Assembly (NCBI GenBank): GCA_958295665.1
Contig: OY282558.1
Span: 457,141,995-457,205,994, forward strand
From: Tipula vernalis
Taxonomy: Eukaryota > Arthropoda > Insecta > Diptera > Tipulidae
Length of the DNA: 64,000 bases
Direction: 5' to 3'
The stretch's first letter is position 1; each line of letters opens with the position of its first letter. Positions 50,912 to 64,000 of the stretch are shown one piece after another. The notes beneath the pieces are model-generated. The model was not told the DNA's origin and did no database searches. It saw nothing but the letters and a program-made list of their open reading frames with translations. The position numbers and the translations under genes were made by a program.

Positions 50912-53900
50912 CTATAGCTCAGCCGATTCAGAGCTGTAAAAATCCAAAATCTGCAATTGTGCTCCGATTGCGGTTCTTGACACCTCAAATGATAGGTCAG
51001 GACACCTGTAATTGCTATACCATACATTTCGTAGAAAGTTCGATTCAAAGAAAATCACCTTACTATAGCTCAGCCGATTCAGAGCTGTAAAAATCCAAAA
51101 TCTGCAATTGTGCTCCGATTGCGGTTTTTGATACCTCAAATGATAGGTCTCGGGACCTGAAATTGTTATGCCAAACCGCATTAAAATTGGTTGATTATTT
51201 CCATACATTTCACAGAAAAATCGATTCGAAGAAAATCACCTTACTATAGCTCAGCCGATTCAGAGCTGTAAAAATCCAAAATCTGCAATTGTGCTCCGAT
51301 TGCGGTTCTTGACACCTCAAATGATAGGTCAGGACACCTGTAATTGCTATACCATACATTTCGTAGAAAGTTCGATTCAAAGAAAATCACCTTACTATAG
51401 CTCAGCCGATTCAGAGCTGTAAAAATCCAAAATCTGCAATTGTGCTCCGATTGCGGTTTTTGATACCTCAAATGATAGGTCTCGGGACCTGTAATTGTTA
51501 TGCCAAACCGCATTAAAATTGGTTGATTATTTCCATACATTTCACAGAAAAATCGATTCGAAGAAAATCACCTTACTATAGCTCAGCCGATTCAGAGCTG
51601 TAAAAATCCAAAATCTGCAATTGTGCTCCGATTGCGGTTCTTGACACCTCAAATGATAGGTCAGGACACCTGTAATTGCTATACCATACATTTCGTAGAA
51701 AGTTCGATTCAAAGAAAATCACCTTACTATAGCTCAGCCGATTCAGAGCTGTAAAAATCCAAAATCTGCAATTGTGCTCCGATTGCGGTTTTTGATACCT
51801 CAAATGATAGGTCTCGGGACCTGTAATTGTTATGCCAAACCGCATTAAAATTGGTTGATTATTTCCATACATTTCACAGAAAAATCGATTCGAAGAAAAT
51901 CACCTTACTATAGCTCAGCCGATTCAGAGCTGTAAAAATCCAAAATCTGCAATTGTGCTCCGATTGCGGTTCTTGACACCTCAAATGATAGGTCAGGACA
52001 CCTGTAATTGCTATACCATACATTTCGTAGAAAGTTCGATTCAAAGAAAATCACCTTACTATAGCTCAGCCGATTCAGAGCTGTAAAAATCCAAAATCTG
52101 CAATTGTGCTCCGATTGCGGTTTTTGATACCTCAAATGATAGGTCTCGGGACCTGTAATTGTTATGCCAAACCGCATTAAAATTGGTTGATTATTTCCAT
52201 ACATTTCACAGAAAAATCGATTCGAAGAAAATCACCTTACTATAGCTCAGCCGATTCAGAGCTGTAAAAATCCAAAATCTGCAATTGTGCTCCGATTGCG
52301 GTTCTTGACACCTCAAATGATAGGTCAGGACACCTGTAATTGCTATACCATACATTTCGTAGAAAGTTCGATTCAAAGAAAATCACCTTACTATAGCTCA
52401 GCCGATTCAGAGCTGTAAAAATCCAAAATCTGCAATTGTGCTCCGATTGCGGTTTTTGATACCTCAAATGATAGGTCTCGGGACCTGAAATTGTTATGCC
52501 AAACCGCATTAAAATTGGTTGATTATTTCCATACATTTCACAGAAAAATCGATTCGAAGAAAATCACCTTACTATAGCTCAGCCGATTCAGAGCTGTAAA
52601 AATCCAAAATCTGCAATTGTGCTCCGATTGCGGTTCTTGACACCTCAAATGATAGGTCAGGACACCTGTAATTGCTATACCATACATTTCGTAGAAAGTT
52701 CGATTCAAAGAAAATCACCTTACTATAGCTCAGCCGATTCAGAGCTGTAAAAATCCAAAATCTGCAATTGTGCTCCGATTGCGGTTTTTGATACCTCAAA
52801 TGATAGGTCTCGGGACCTGAAATTGTTATGCCAAACCGCATTAAAATTGGTTGATTATTTCCATACATTTCACAGAAAATTCGATTCGAAGAAAATCACC
52901 TTACTATAGCTCAGCCGATTCAGAGCTGTAAAAATCCAAAATCTGCAATTGTGCTCCGATTGCGGTTCTTGACACCTCAAATGATAGGTCAGGACACCTG
53001 TAATTGCTATACCATACATTTCGTAGAAAGTTCGATTCAAAGAAAATCACCTTACTATAGCTCAGCCGATTCAGAGCTGTAAAAATCCAAAATCTGCAAT
53101 TGTGCTCCGATTGCGGTTTTTGATACCTCAAATGATAGGTCTCGGGACCTGAAATTGTTATGCCAAACCGCATTAAAATTGGTTGATTATTTCCATACAT
53201 TTCACAGAAAAATCGATTCGAAGAAAATCACCTTACTATAGCTCAGCCGATTCAGAGCTGTAAAAATCCAAAATCTGCAATTGTGCTCCGATTGCGGTTC
53301 TTGACACCTCAAATGATAGGTCAGGACACCTGTAATTGCTATACCATACATTTCGTAGAAAGTTCGATTCAAAGAAAATCACCTTACTATAGCTCAGCCG
53401 ATTCAGAGCTGTAAAAATCCAAAATCTGCAATTGTGCTCCGATTGCGGTTTTTGATACCTCAAATGATAGGTCTCGGGACCTGAAATTGTTATGCCAAAC
53501 CGCATTAAAATTGGTTGATTATTTCCATACATTTCACAGAAAAATCGATTCGAAGAAAATCACCTTACTATAGCTCAGCCGATTCAGAGCTGTAAAAATC
53601 CAAAATCTGCAATTGTGCTCCGATTGCGGTTCTTGACACCTCAAATGATAGGTCAGGACACCTGTAATTGCTATACCATACATTTCGTAGAAAGTTCGAT
53701 TCAAAGAAAATCACCTTACTATAGCTCAGCCGATTCAGAGCTGTAAAAATCCAAAATCTGCAATTGTGCTCCGATTGCGGTTTTTTGATACCTCAAATGA
53801 TAGGTCTCGGGACCTGAAATTGTTATGCCAAACCGCATTAAAATTGGTTGATTATTTCCATACATTTCACAGAAAAATCGATTCGAAGAAAATCACCTTA

Positions 53901-54862
53901 CTATAGCTCAGCCGATTCAGAGCTGTAAAAATCCAAAATCTGCAATTGTGCTCCGATTGCGGTTCTTGACACCTCAAATGATAGGTCAGGACACCTGTAA
54001 TTGCTATACCATACATTTCGTAGAAAGTTCGATTCAAAGAAAATCACCTTACTATAGCTCAGCCGATTCAGAGCTGTAAAAATCCAAAATCTGCAATTGT
54101 GCTCCGATTGCGGTTTTTGATACCTCAAATGATAGGTCTCGGGACCTGAAATTGTTATGCCAAACCGCATTAAAATTGGTTGATTATTTCCATACATTTC
54201 ACAGAAAAATCGATTCGAAGAAAATCACCTTACTATAGCTCAACCGATTCAGAGCTGTAAAAATCCAAAATCTGCAATTGTGCTCCGATTGCGGTTCTTG
54301 ACACCTCAAATGATAGGTCAGGACACCTGTAATTGCTATACCATACATTTCGTAGAAAGTTCGATTCAAAGAAAATCACCTTACTATAGCTCAGCCGATT
54401 CAGAGCTGTAAAAATCCAAAATCTGCAATTGTGCTCCGATTGCGGTTTTTGATACCTCAAATGATAGGTCTCGGGACCTGTAATTGTTATGCCAAACCGC
54501 ATTAAAATTGGTTGATTATTTCCATACATTTCACAGAAAAATCGATTCGAAGAAAATCACCTTACTATAGCTCAGCCGATTCAGAGCTGTAAAAATCCAA
54601 AATCTGCAATTGTGCTCCGATTGCGGTTCTTGACACCTCAAATGATAGGTCAGGACACCTGTAATTGCTATACCATACATTTCGTAGAAAGTTCGATTCA
54701 AAGAAAATCACCTTACTATAGCTCAGCCGATTCAGAGCTGTAAAAATCCAAAATCTGCAATTGTGCTCCGATTGCGGTTTTTGATACCTCAAATGATAGG
54801 TCTCGGGACCTGAAATTGTTATGCCAAACCGCATTAAAATTGGTTGATTATTTCCATACATT
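50912..54862 (+). repeat. most regular 332-bp dimer domain
   Basis: About twelve A+B dimers in strict alternation with very few variants. From about 52.2 kb nearly every B reads GACCTGAAATT rather than GACCTGTAATT. One B at about 53781 has an extra T (GGTTTTTTGATACC). Confidence 0.88.
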
Positions 54863-57800
54863 TCACAGAAAAATCGATTCGAAGAAAATCACCTTACTAT
54901 ATAGCTCAGCCGATTCAGAGCTGTAAAAATCCAAAATCTGCAATTGTGCTCCGATTGTGGTTCTTGACACCTCAAATGATAGGTCAGGACACCTGTAATT
55001 GCTATACCATACATTTCGTAGAAAGTTCGATTCAAAGAAAATCACCTTACTATAGCTCAGCCGATTCAGAGCTGTAAAAATCCAAAATCTGCAATTGTGC
55101 TCCGATTGCGGTTTTTGATACCTCAAATGATAGGTCTCGGGACCTGAAATTGTTATGCCAAACCGCATTAAAATTGGTTGATTATTTCCATACATTTCAC
55201 AGAAAAATCGATTCGAAGAAAATCACCTTACTATATAGCTCAGCCGATTCAGAGCTGTAAAAATCCAAAATCTGCAATTGTGCTCCGATTGCGGTTCTTG
55301 ACACCTCAAATGATAGGTCAGGACACCTGTAATTGCTATACCATACATTTCGTAGAAAGTTCGATTCAAAGAAAATCACCTTACTATAGCTCAGCCGATT
55401 CAGAGCTGTAAAAATCCAAAATTTGCAATTGTGCTCCGATTGCGGTTTTTGATACCTCAAATGATAGGTCTCGGGACCTGAAATTGTTATGCCAAACCGC
55501 ATTAAAATTGGTTGATTATTTCCATACATTTCACAGAAAAATCGATTCGAAGAAAATCACCTTACTATAGCTCAGCCGATTCAGAGCTGTAAAAATCCAA
55601 AATCTGCAATTGTGCTCCGATTGCGGTTCTTGACACCTCAAATGATAGGTCAGGACACCTGTAATTGCTATACCATACATTTCGTAGAAAGTTCGATTCA
55701 AAGAAAATCACCTTACTATAGCTCAGCCGATTCAGAGCTGTAAAACTCCAAAATCTGCAATTGTGCTCCGATTGCGGTTTTTGATACCTCAAATGATAGG
55801 TCTCGGGACCTGAAATTGTTATGCCAAACCGCATTAAAATTGGTTGATTATTTCCATACATTTCACAGAAAAATCGCTTCGAAGAAAATCACCTTACTAT
55901 AGCTCAGCCGATTCAGAGCTGTAAAAATCCAAAATCTGCAATTGTGCTCCGATTGCGGTTCTTGACACCTCAAATGATAGGTCAGGACACCTGTAATTGC
56001 TATACCATACATTTCGTAGAAAGTTCGATTCAAAGAAAATCACCTTACTATAGCTCAGCCGATTCAGAGCTGTAAAAATCCAAAATCTGCAATTGTGCTC
56101 CGATTGCGGTTTTTGATACCTCAAATGATAGGTCTCGGGACCTGAAATTGTTATGCCAAACCGCATTAAAATTGGTTGATTATTTCCATACATTTCACAG
56201 AAAAATCGATTCGAAGAAAATCACCTTACTATATAGCTCAGCCGATTCAGAGCTGTAAAAATCCAAAATCTGCAATTGTGCTCCGATTGCGGTTCTTGAC
56301 ACCTCAAATGATAGGTCAGGACACCTGTAATTGCTATACCATACATTTCGTAGAAAGTTCGATTCAAAGAAAATCACCTTACTATAGCTCAGCCGATTCA
56401 GAGCTGTAAAAATCCAAAATTTGCAATTGTGCTCCGATTGCGGTTTTTGATACCTCAAATGATAGGTCTCGGGACCTGAAATTGTTATGCCAAACCGCAT
56501 TAAAATTGGTTGATTATTTCCATACATTTCACAGAAAAATCGATTCGAAGAAAATCACCTTACTATAGCTCAGCCGATTCAGAGCTGTAAAAATCCAAAA
56601 TCTGCAATTGTGCTCCGATTGCGGTTCTTGACACCTCAAATGATAGGTCAGGACACCTGTAATTGCTATACCATACATTTCGTAGAAAGTTCGATTCAAA
56701 GAAAATCACCTTACTATAGCTCAGCCGATTCAGAGCTGTAAAACTCCAAAATCTGCAATTGTGCTCCGATTGCGGTTTTTGATACCTCAAATGATAGGTC
56801 TCGGGACCTGAAATTGTTATGCCAAACCGCATTAAAATTGGTTGATTATTTCCATACATTTCACAGAAAAATCGCTTCGAAGAAAATCACCTTACTATAG
56901 CTCAGCCGATTCAGAGCTGTAAAAATCCAAAATCTGCAATTGTGCTCCGATTGCGGTTCTTGACACCTCAAATGATAGGTCAGGACACCTGTAATTGCTA
57001 TACCATACATTTCGTAGAAAGTTCGATTCAAAGAAAATCACCTTACTATAGCTCAGCCGATTCAGAGCTGTAAAAATCCAAAATTTGCAATTGTGCTCCG
57101 ATTGCGGTTTTTGATACCTCAAATGATAGGTCTCGGGACCTGAAATTGTTATGCCAAACCGCATTAAAATTGGTTGATTATTTCCATACATTTCACAGAA
57201 AAATCGATTCGAAGAAAATCACCTTACTATAGCTCAGCCGATTCAGAGCTGTAAAAATCCAAAATCTGCAATTGTGCTCCGATTGCGGTTCTTGACACCT
57301 CAAATGATAGGTCAGGACACCTGTAATTGCTATACCATACATTTCGTAGAAAGTTCGATTCAAAGAAAATCACCTTACTATAGCTCAGCCGATTCAGAGC
57401 TGTAAAAATCCAAAATCTGCAATTGTGCTCCGATTGCGGTTTTTGATACCTCAAATGATAGGTCTCGGGACCTGAAATTGTTATGCCAAACCGCATTAAA
57501 ATTGGTTGATTATTTCCATACATTTCACAGAAAAATCGATTCGAAGAAAATCACCTTACTATATAGCTCAGCCGATTCAGAGCTGTAAAAATCCAAAATC
57601 TGCAATTGTGCTCCGATTGCGGTTCTTGACACCTCAAATGATAGGTCAGGACACCTGTAATTGCTATACCATACATTTCGTAGAAAGTTCGATTCAAAGA
57701 AAATCACCTTACTATAGCTCAGCCGATTCAGAGCTGTAAAAATCCAAAATTTGCAATTGTGCTCCGATTGCGGTTTTTGATACCTCAAATGATAGGTCTC

Positions 57801-60800
57801 GGGACCTGAAATTGTTATGCCAAACCGCATTAAAATTGGTTGATTATTTCCATACATTTCACAGAAAAATCGATTCGAAGAAAATCACCTTACTATAGCT
57901 CAGCCGATTCAGAGCTGTAAAAATCCAAAATCTGCAATTGTGCTCCGATTGCGGTTCTTGACACCTCAAATGATAGGTCAGGACACCTGTAATTGCTATA
58001 CCATACATTTCGTAGAAAGTTCGATTCAAAGAAAATCACCTTACTATAGCTCAGCCGATTCAGAGCTGTAAAACTCCAAAATCTGCAATTGTGCTCCGAT
58101 TGCGGTTTTTGATACCTCAAATGATAGGTCTCGGGACCTGAAATTGTTATGCCAAACCGCATTAAAATTGGTTGATTATTTCCATACATTTCACAGAAAA
58201 ATCGCTTCGAAGAAAATCACCTTACTATAGCTCAGCCGATTCAGAGCTGTAAAAATCCAAAATCTGCAATTGTGCTCCGATTGCGGTTCTTGACACCTCA
58301 AATGATAGGTCAGGACACCTGTAATTGCTATACCATACATTTCGTAGAAAGTTCGATTCAAAGAAAATCACCTTACTATAGCTCAGCCGATTCAGAGCTG
58401 TAAAAATCCAAAATTTGCAATTGTGCTCCGATTGCGGTTTTTGATACCTCAAATGATAGGTCTCGGGACCTGAAATTGTTATGCCAAACCGTATTAAAAT
58501 TGGTTGATTATTTCCATACATTTCACAGAAAAATCGATTCGAAGAAAATCACCTTACTATAGCTCAGCCGATTCAGAGCTGTAAAAATCCAAAATCTGCA
58601 ATTGTGCTCCGATTGTGGTTCTTGACACCTCAAATGATAGGTCAGGACACCTGTAATTGCTATACCATACATTTCGTAGAAAGTTCGATTCAAAGAAAAT
58701 CACCTTACTATAGCTCAGCCGATTCAGAGCTGTAAAAATCCAAAATCTGCAATTGTGCTCCGATTGCGGTTTTTGATACCTCAAATGATAGGTCTCGGGA
58801 CCTGAAATTGTTATGCCAAACCGCATTAAAATTGGTTGATTATTTCCATACATTTCACAGAAAAATCGATTCGAAGAAAATCACCTTACTATAGCTCAGC
58901 CGATTCAGAGCTGTAAAAATCCAAAATCTGCAATTGTGCTCCGATTGCGGTTCTTGACACCTCAAATGATAGGTCAGGACACCTGTAATTGCTATACCAT
59001 ACATTTCGTAGAAAGTTCGATTCAAAGAAAATCACCTTACTATAGCTCAGCCGATTCAGAGCTGTAAAAATCCAAAATTTGCAATTGTGCTCCGATTGCG
59101 GTTTTTGATACCTCAAATGATAGGTCTCGGGACCTGAAATTGTTATGCCAAACCGCATTAAAATTGGTTGATTATTTCCATACATTTCACAGAAAAATCG
59201 ATTCGAAGAAAATCACCTTACTATAGCTCAGCCGATTCAGAGCTGTAAAAATCCAAAATCTGCAATTGTGCTCCGATTGCGGTTCTTGACACCTCAAATG
59301 ATAGGTCAGGACACCTGTAATTGCTATACCATACATTTCGTAGAAAGTTCGATTCAAAGAAAATCACCTTACTATAGCTCAGCCGATTCAGAGCTGTAAA
59401 AATCCAAAATCTGCAATTGTGCTCCGATTGCGGTTTTTGATACCTCAAATGATAGGTCTCGGGACCTGAAATTGTTATGCCAAACCGCATTAAAATTGGT
59501 TGATTATTTCCATACATTTCACAGAAAAATCGATTCGAAGAAAATCACCTTACTATAGCTCAGCCGATTCAGAGCTGTAAAAATCCAAAATCTGCAATTG
59601 TGCTCCGATTGCGGTTCTTGACACCTCAAATGATAGGTCAGGACACCTGTAATTGCTATACCATACATTTCGTAGAAAGTTCGATTCAAAGAAAATCACC
59701 TTACTATAGCTCAGCCGATTCAGAGCTGTAAAAATCCAAAATCTGCAATTGTGCTCCGATTGCGGTTTTTGATACCTCAAATGATAGGTCTCGGGACCTG
59801 AAATTGTTATGCCAAACCGCATTAAAATTGGTTGATTATTTCTATACATTTCACAGAAAAATCGATTCGAAGAAAATCACCTTACTATATAGCTCAGCCG
59901 ATTCAGAGCTGTAAAAATCCAAAATCTGCAATTGTGCTCCGATTGCGGTTCTTGACACCTCAAATGATAGGTCAGGACACCTGTAATTGCTATACCATAC
60001 ATTTCGTAGAAAGTTCGATTCAAAGAAAATCACCTTACTATAGCTCAGCCGATTCAGAGCTGTAAAAATCCAAAATCTGCAATTGTGCTCCGATTGCGGT
60101 TTTTGATACCTCAAATGATAGGTCTCGGGACCTGTAATTGTTATGCCAAACCGCATTAAAATTGGTTGATTATTTCCATACATTTCACAGAAAAATCGCT
60201 TCGAAGAAAATCACCTTACTATAGCTCAGCCGATTCAGAGCTGTAAAAATCCAAAATCTGCAATTGTGCTCCGATTGCGGTTCTTGACACCTCAAATGAT
60301 AGGTCAGGACACCTGTAATTGCTATACCATACATTTCGTAGAAAGTTCGATTCAAAGAAAATCACCTTACTATAGCTCAGCCGATTCAGAGCTGTAAAAA
60401 TCCAAAATCTGCAATTGTGCTCCGATTGCGGTTTTTGATACCTCAAATGATAGGTCTCGGGACCTGCAATTGTTATGCCAAACCGCATTAAAATTGGTTG
60501 ATTATTTCCATACATTTCACAGAAAAATCGATTCGAAGAAAATCACCTTACTATAGCTCAGCCGATTCAGAGCTGTAAAAATCCAAAATCTGCAATTGTG
60601 CTCCGATTGCGGTTCTTGACACCTCAAATGATAGGTCAGGACACCTGTAATTGCTATACCATACATTTCGTAGAAAGTTCGATTCAAAGAAAATCACCTT
60701 ACTATAGCTCAGCCGATTCAGAGCTGTAAAAATCCAAAATCTGCAATTGTGCTCCGATTGCGGTTTTTGATACCTCAAATGATAGGTCTCGGGACCTGAA

Positions 60801-63800
60801 ATTGTTATGCCAAACCGCATTAAAATTGGTTGATTATTTCCATACATTTCACAGAAAAATCGATTCGAAGAAAATCACCTTACTATAGCTCAGCCGATTC
60901 AGAGCTGTAAAAATCCAAAATCTGCAATTGTGCTCCGATTGCGGTTCTTGACACCTCAAATGATAGGTCAGGACACCTGTAATTGCTATACCATACATTT
61001 CGTAGAAAGTTCGATTCAAAGAAAATCACCTTACTATAGCTCAGCCGATTCAGAGCTGTAAAAATCCAAAATCTGCAATTGTGCTCCGATTGCGGTTTTT
61101 GATACCTCAAATGATAGGTCTCGGGACCTGAAATTGTTATGCCAAACCGCATTAAAATTGGTTGATTATTTCCATACATTTCACAGAAAAATCGATTCGA
61201 AGAAAATCACCTTACTATAGCTCAGCCGATTCAGAGCTGTAAAAATCCAAAATCTGCAATTGTGCTCCGATTGTGGTTCTTGACACCTCAAATGATAGGT
61301 CAGGACACCTGTAATTGCTATACCATACATTTCGTAGAAAGTTCGATTCAAAGAAAATCACCTTACTATAGCTCAGCCGATTCAGAGCTGTAAAAATCCA
61401 AAATCTGCAATTGTGCTCCGATTGCGGTTTTTGATACCTCAAATGATAGGTCTCGGGACCTGAAATTGTTATGCCAAACCGCATTAAAATTGGTTGATTA
61501 TTTCCATACATTTCACAGAAAAATCGATTCGAAGAAAATCACCTTACTATATAGCTCAGCCGATTCAGAGCTGTAAAAATCCAAAATCTGCAATTGTGCT
61601 CCGATTGCGGTTCTTGACACCTCAAATGATAGGTCAGGACACCTGTAATTGCTATACCATACATTTCGTAGAAAGTTCGATTCAAAGAAAATCACCTTAC
61701 TATAGCTCAGCCGATTCAGAGCTGTAAAAATCCAAAATCTGCAATTGTGCTCCGATTGCGGTTTTTGATACCTCAAATGATAGGTCTCGGGACCTGAAAT
61801 TGTTATGCCAAACCGCATTAAAATTGGTTGATTATTTCCATACATTTCACAGAAAAATCGATTCGAAGAAAATCACCTTACTATAGCTCAGCCGATTCAG
61901 AGCTGTAAAAATCCAAAATCTGCAATTGTGCTCCGATTGTGGTTCTTGATACCTCAAATGATAGGTCAGGACACCTGTAATTGCTATACCATACATTTCG
62001 TAGAAAGTTCGATTCAAAGAAAATCACCTTACTATAGCTCAGCCGATTCAGAGCTGTAAAAATCCAAAATCTGCAATTGTGCTCCGATTGCGGTTTTTGA
62101 TACCTCAAATGATAGGTCTCGGGACCTGAAATTGTTATGCCAAACCGCATTAAAATTGGTTGATTATTTCCATACATTTCACAGAAAAATCGATTCGAAG
62201 AAAATCACCTTACTATATAGCTCAGCCGATTCAGAGCTGTAAAAATCCAAAATCTGCAATTGTGCTCCGATTGCGGTTCTTGACACCTCAAATGATAGGT
62301 CAGGACACCTGTAATTGCTATACCATACATTTCGTAGAAAGTTCGATTCAAAGAAAATCACCTTACTATAGCTCAGCCGATTCAGAGCTGTAAAAATCCA
62401 AAATCTGCAATTGTGCTCCGATTGCGGTTTTTGATACCTCAAATGATAGGTCTCGGGACCTGAAATTGTTATGCCAAACCGCATTAAAATTGGTTGATTA
62501 TTTCCATACATTTCACAGAAAAATCGATTCGAAGAAAATCACCTTACTATAGCTCAGCCGATTCAGAGCTGTAAAAATCCAAAATCTGCAATTGTGCTCC
62601 GATTGCGGTTCTTGACACCTCAAATGATAGGTCAGGACACCTGTAATTGCTATACCATACATTTCGTAGAAAGTTCGATTCAAAGAAAATCACCTTACTA
62701 TAGCTCAGCCGATTCAGAGCTGTAAAAATCCAAAATCTGCAATTGTGCTCCGATTGCGGTTTTTGATACCTCAAATGATAGGTCTCGGGACCTGAAATTG
62801 TTATGCCAAACCGCATTAAAATTGGTTGATTATTTCCATACATTTCACAGAAAAATCGATTCGAAGAAAATCACCTTACTATAGCTCAACCGATTCAGAG
62901 CTGTAAAAATCCAAAATCTGCAATTGTGCTCCGATTGCGGTTCTTGACACCTCAAATGATAGGTCAGGACACCTGTAATTGCTATACCATACATTTCGTA
63001 GAAAGTTCGATTCAAAGAAAATCACCTTACTATAGCTCAGCCGATTCAGAGCTGTAAAAATCCAAAATCTGCAATTGTGCTCCGATTGCGGTTTTTGATA
63101 CCTCAAATGATAGGTCTCGGGACCTGAAATTGTTATGCCAAACCGCATTAAAATTGGTTGATTATTTCTATACATTTCACAGAAAAATCGATTCGAAGAA
63201 AATCACCTTACTATATAGCTCAGCCGATTCAGAGCTGTAAAAATCCAAAATCTGCAATTGTGCTCCGATTGCGGTTCTTGACACCTCAAATGATAGGTCA
63301 GGACACCTGTAATTGCTATACCATACATTTCGTAGAAAGTTCGATTCAAAGAAAATCACCTTACTATAGCTCAGCCGATTCAGAGCTGTAAAAATCCAAA
63401 ATCTGCAATTGTGCTCCGATTGCGGTTTTTGATACCTCAAATGATAGGTCTCGGGACCTGTAATTGTTATGCCAAACCGCATTAAAATTGGTTGATTATT
63501 TCCATACATTTCACAGAAAAATCGCTTCGAAGAAAATCACCTTACTATAGCTCAGCCGATTCAGAGCTGTAAAAATCCAAAATCTGCAATTGTGCTCCGA
63601 TTGCGGTTCTTGACACCTCAAATGATAGGTCAGGACACCTGTAATTGCTATACCATACATTTCGTAGAAAGTTCGATTCAAAGAAAATCACCTTACTATA
63701 GCTCAGCCGATTCAGAGCTGTAAAAATCCAAAATCTGCAATTGTGCTCCGATTGCGGTTTTTGATACCTCAAATGATAGGTCTCGGGACCTGCAATTGTT

Positions 63801-64000
63801 ATGCCAAACCGCATTAAAATTGGTTGATTATTTCCATACATTTCACAGAAAAATCGATTCGAAGAAAATCACCTTACTATAGCTCAGCCGATTCAGAGCT
63901 GTAAAAATCCAAAATCTGCAATTGTGCTCCGATTGCGGTTCTTGACACCTCAAATGATAGGTCAGGACACCTGTAATTGCTATACCATACATTTCGTAGA
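54863..64000 (+). repeat. right-hand domain with TA-insertion dimers and 998/1330/3326-bp repeats
   Basis: Dimers whose A monomer starts CTATATAGCTC (two extra bases) occur at about 54899, 55233, 56231, 57561, 59887, 61549, 62215 and 63213. Associated marks are AAAATTTGC, AAAACTCC and TCGCTTCG. The units at 55197 and 56195 are 998 bp apart and the next is 1330 bp further. The stretch from 59553 recurs at 62879 (3326 bp apart), sharing TTTCTATACATT and GACCTGCAATT. Confidence 0.83.

Larger units (their letters stand above)
7576..64000 (+). repeat. large satellite array, A (151 bp) + B (181 bp) monomers
   Basis: The array begins inside a monomer at about 7576 (CTACATTTCGTAGAAAG) and continues to the window end without any insertion. 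Monomers all run in the same orientation and start with CTATAGCTCAGCC. The first complete starts are 7616 (B), 7797 (A), 7948 (B) and 8129 (A). A typical dimer is A 14077-14227 (151 bp) followed by B 14228-14408 (181 bp). A and B share both ends. They differ by a net 30-bp deletion after GTAATTG (B has a segment from GCCAAACCGC to GATTATTT that A lacks) and by diagnostic bases: A has TTCTTGACACC, AGGTCAGGACACC and TTTCGTAG; B has TTTTTGATACC, AGGTCTCGGGACC and TTTCACAG. No transposon, tRNA or unique DNA interrupts the array. It is a pericentromeric, centromeric or other heterochromatic satellite by inference. Confidence 0.97.

Noticed and set aside
7797..63841. Very many minus-strand open frames of 88, 95, 98 and 110 codons throughout the array, and plus-strand frames of 62-84 codons
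   Set aside because: They are the same satellite monomers read in one frame. Unit lengths (151, 181 and 332 bp) are not multiples of three, each frame ends at the same TAG in the monomer start, overlapping copies are read in different frames, and no start context or promoter is repeated with them. Nothing indicates translation.
7576..64000. CRISPR array
   Set aside because: Repeats are head-to-tail with no unique spacers, the unit is 151-181 bp, and the flanking genes have introns. This is eukaryotic satellite DNA.
7576..64000. Hammerhead ribozyme inside the satellite monomer
   Set aside because: Some insect satellites encode hammerheads, so I looked for the conserved CTGATGA and GAAA core on both strands of A and B. 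The CTGATGA element is absent.

Overview
The window looks like an AT-rich insect nuclear genome, probably a fly-like insect. The evidence is short introns (101 and 63 nt), insect-type initiator motifs (TCAGTT) ahead of the genes, and a divergent 12-membrane-pass transporter whose layout follows the insect trehalose/sugar transporter (SLC2) family. There are no bacterial-type operons, CRISPR arrays, rRNA or tRNA genes. The species cannot be named from sequence alone.

Layout. Positions 1-7575 are low-copy DNA. From left to right they hold: a small minus-strand frame broken by an in-frame TAG (168-428); an intronless minus-strand gene for a 198-residue lysine/proline-rich protein I do not recognise (1190-1786); a decayed minus-strand paralogue of an SLC2-like transporter (about 1962-2895); three diverged tandem monomers of about 175 bp (3555-4080); and an intact three-exon SLC2-like transporter gene on the plus strand (4608-6172). 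AT-rich DNA without a visible gene follows, up to the array.

Positions 7576-64000 (88% of the window) are one uninterrupted satellite array, which also runs off the right edge. It is built from two monomers that share most of their sequence: long B (181 bp) and short A (151 bp), where A is B with a net 30-bp deletion. The prevailing unit is an A+B dimer of 332 bp. On top of this are nested higher-order repeats: a tandem duplication of about 7.6-8.6 kb near the left edge (7948-15404 and 15556-24197) with a partial third copy (29480-34763); pure-B runs; a 1147-bp repeat (3 dimers + 1 A); repeats of about 4.3/3.95 kb; and a right-hand domain marked by a TA insertion. The left edge is the most heterogeneous part and the interior is nearly uniform.

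The most informative observation is that the three outlying monomers at 3555-4080 belong to the same satellite family and have the long (B-like) form. The long monomer is therefore probably ancestral and the 30-bp deletion derived. Two short dyads recur at equivalent places in relic and array monomers although their base sequences differ, which hints at selection on structure. The many minus-strand open frames of 88-110 codons in the array are by-products of the repeat, not genes.
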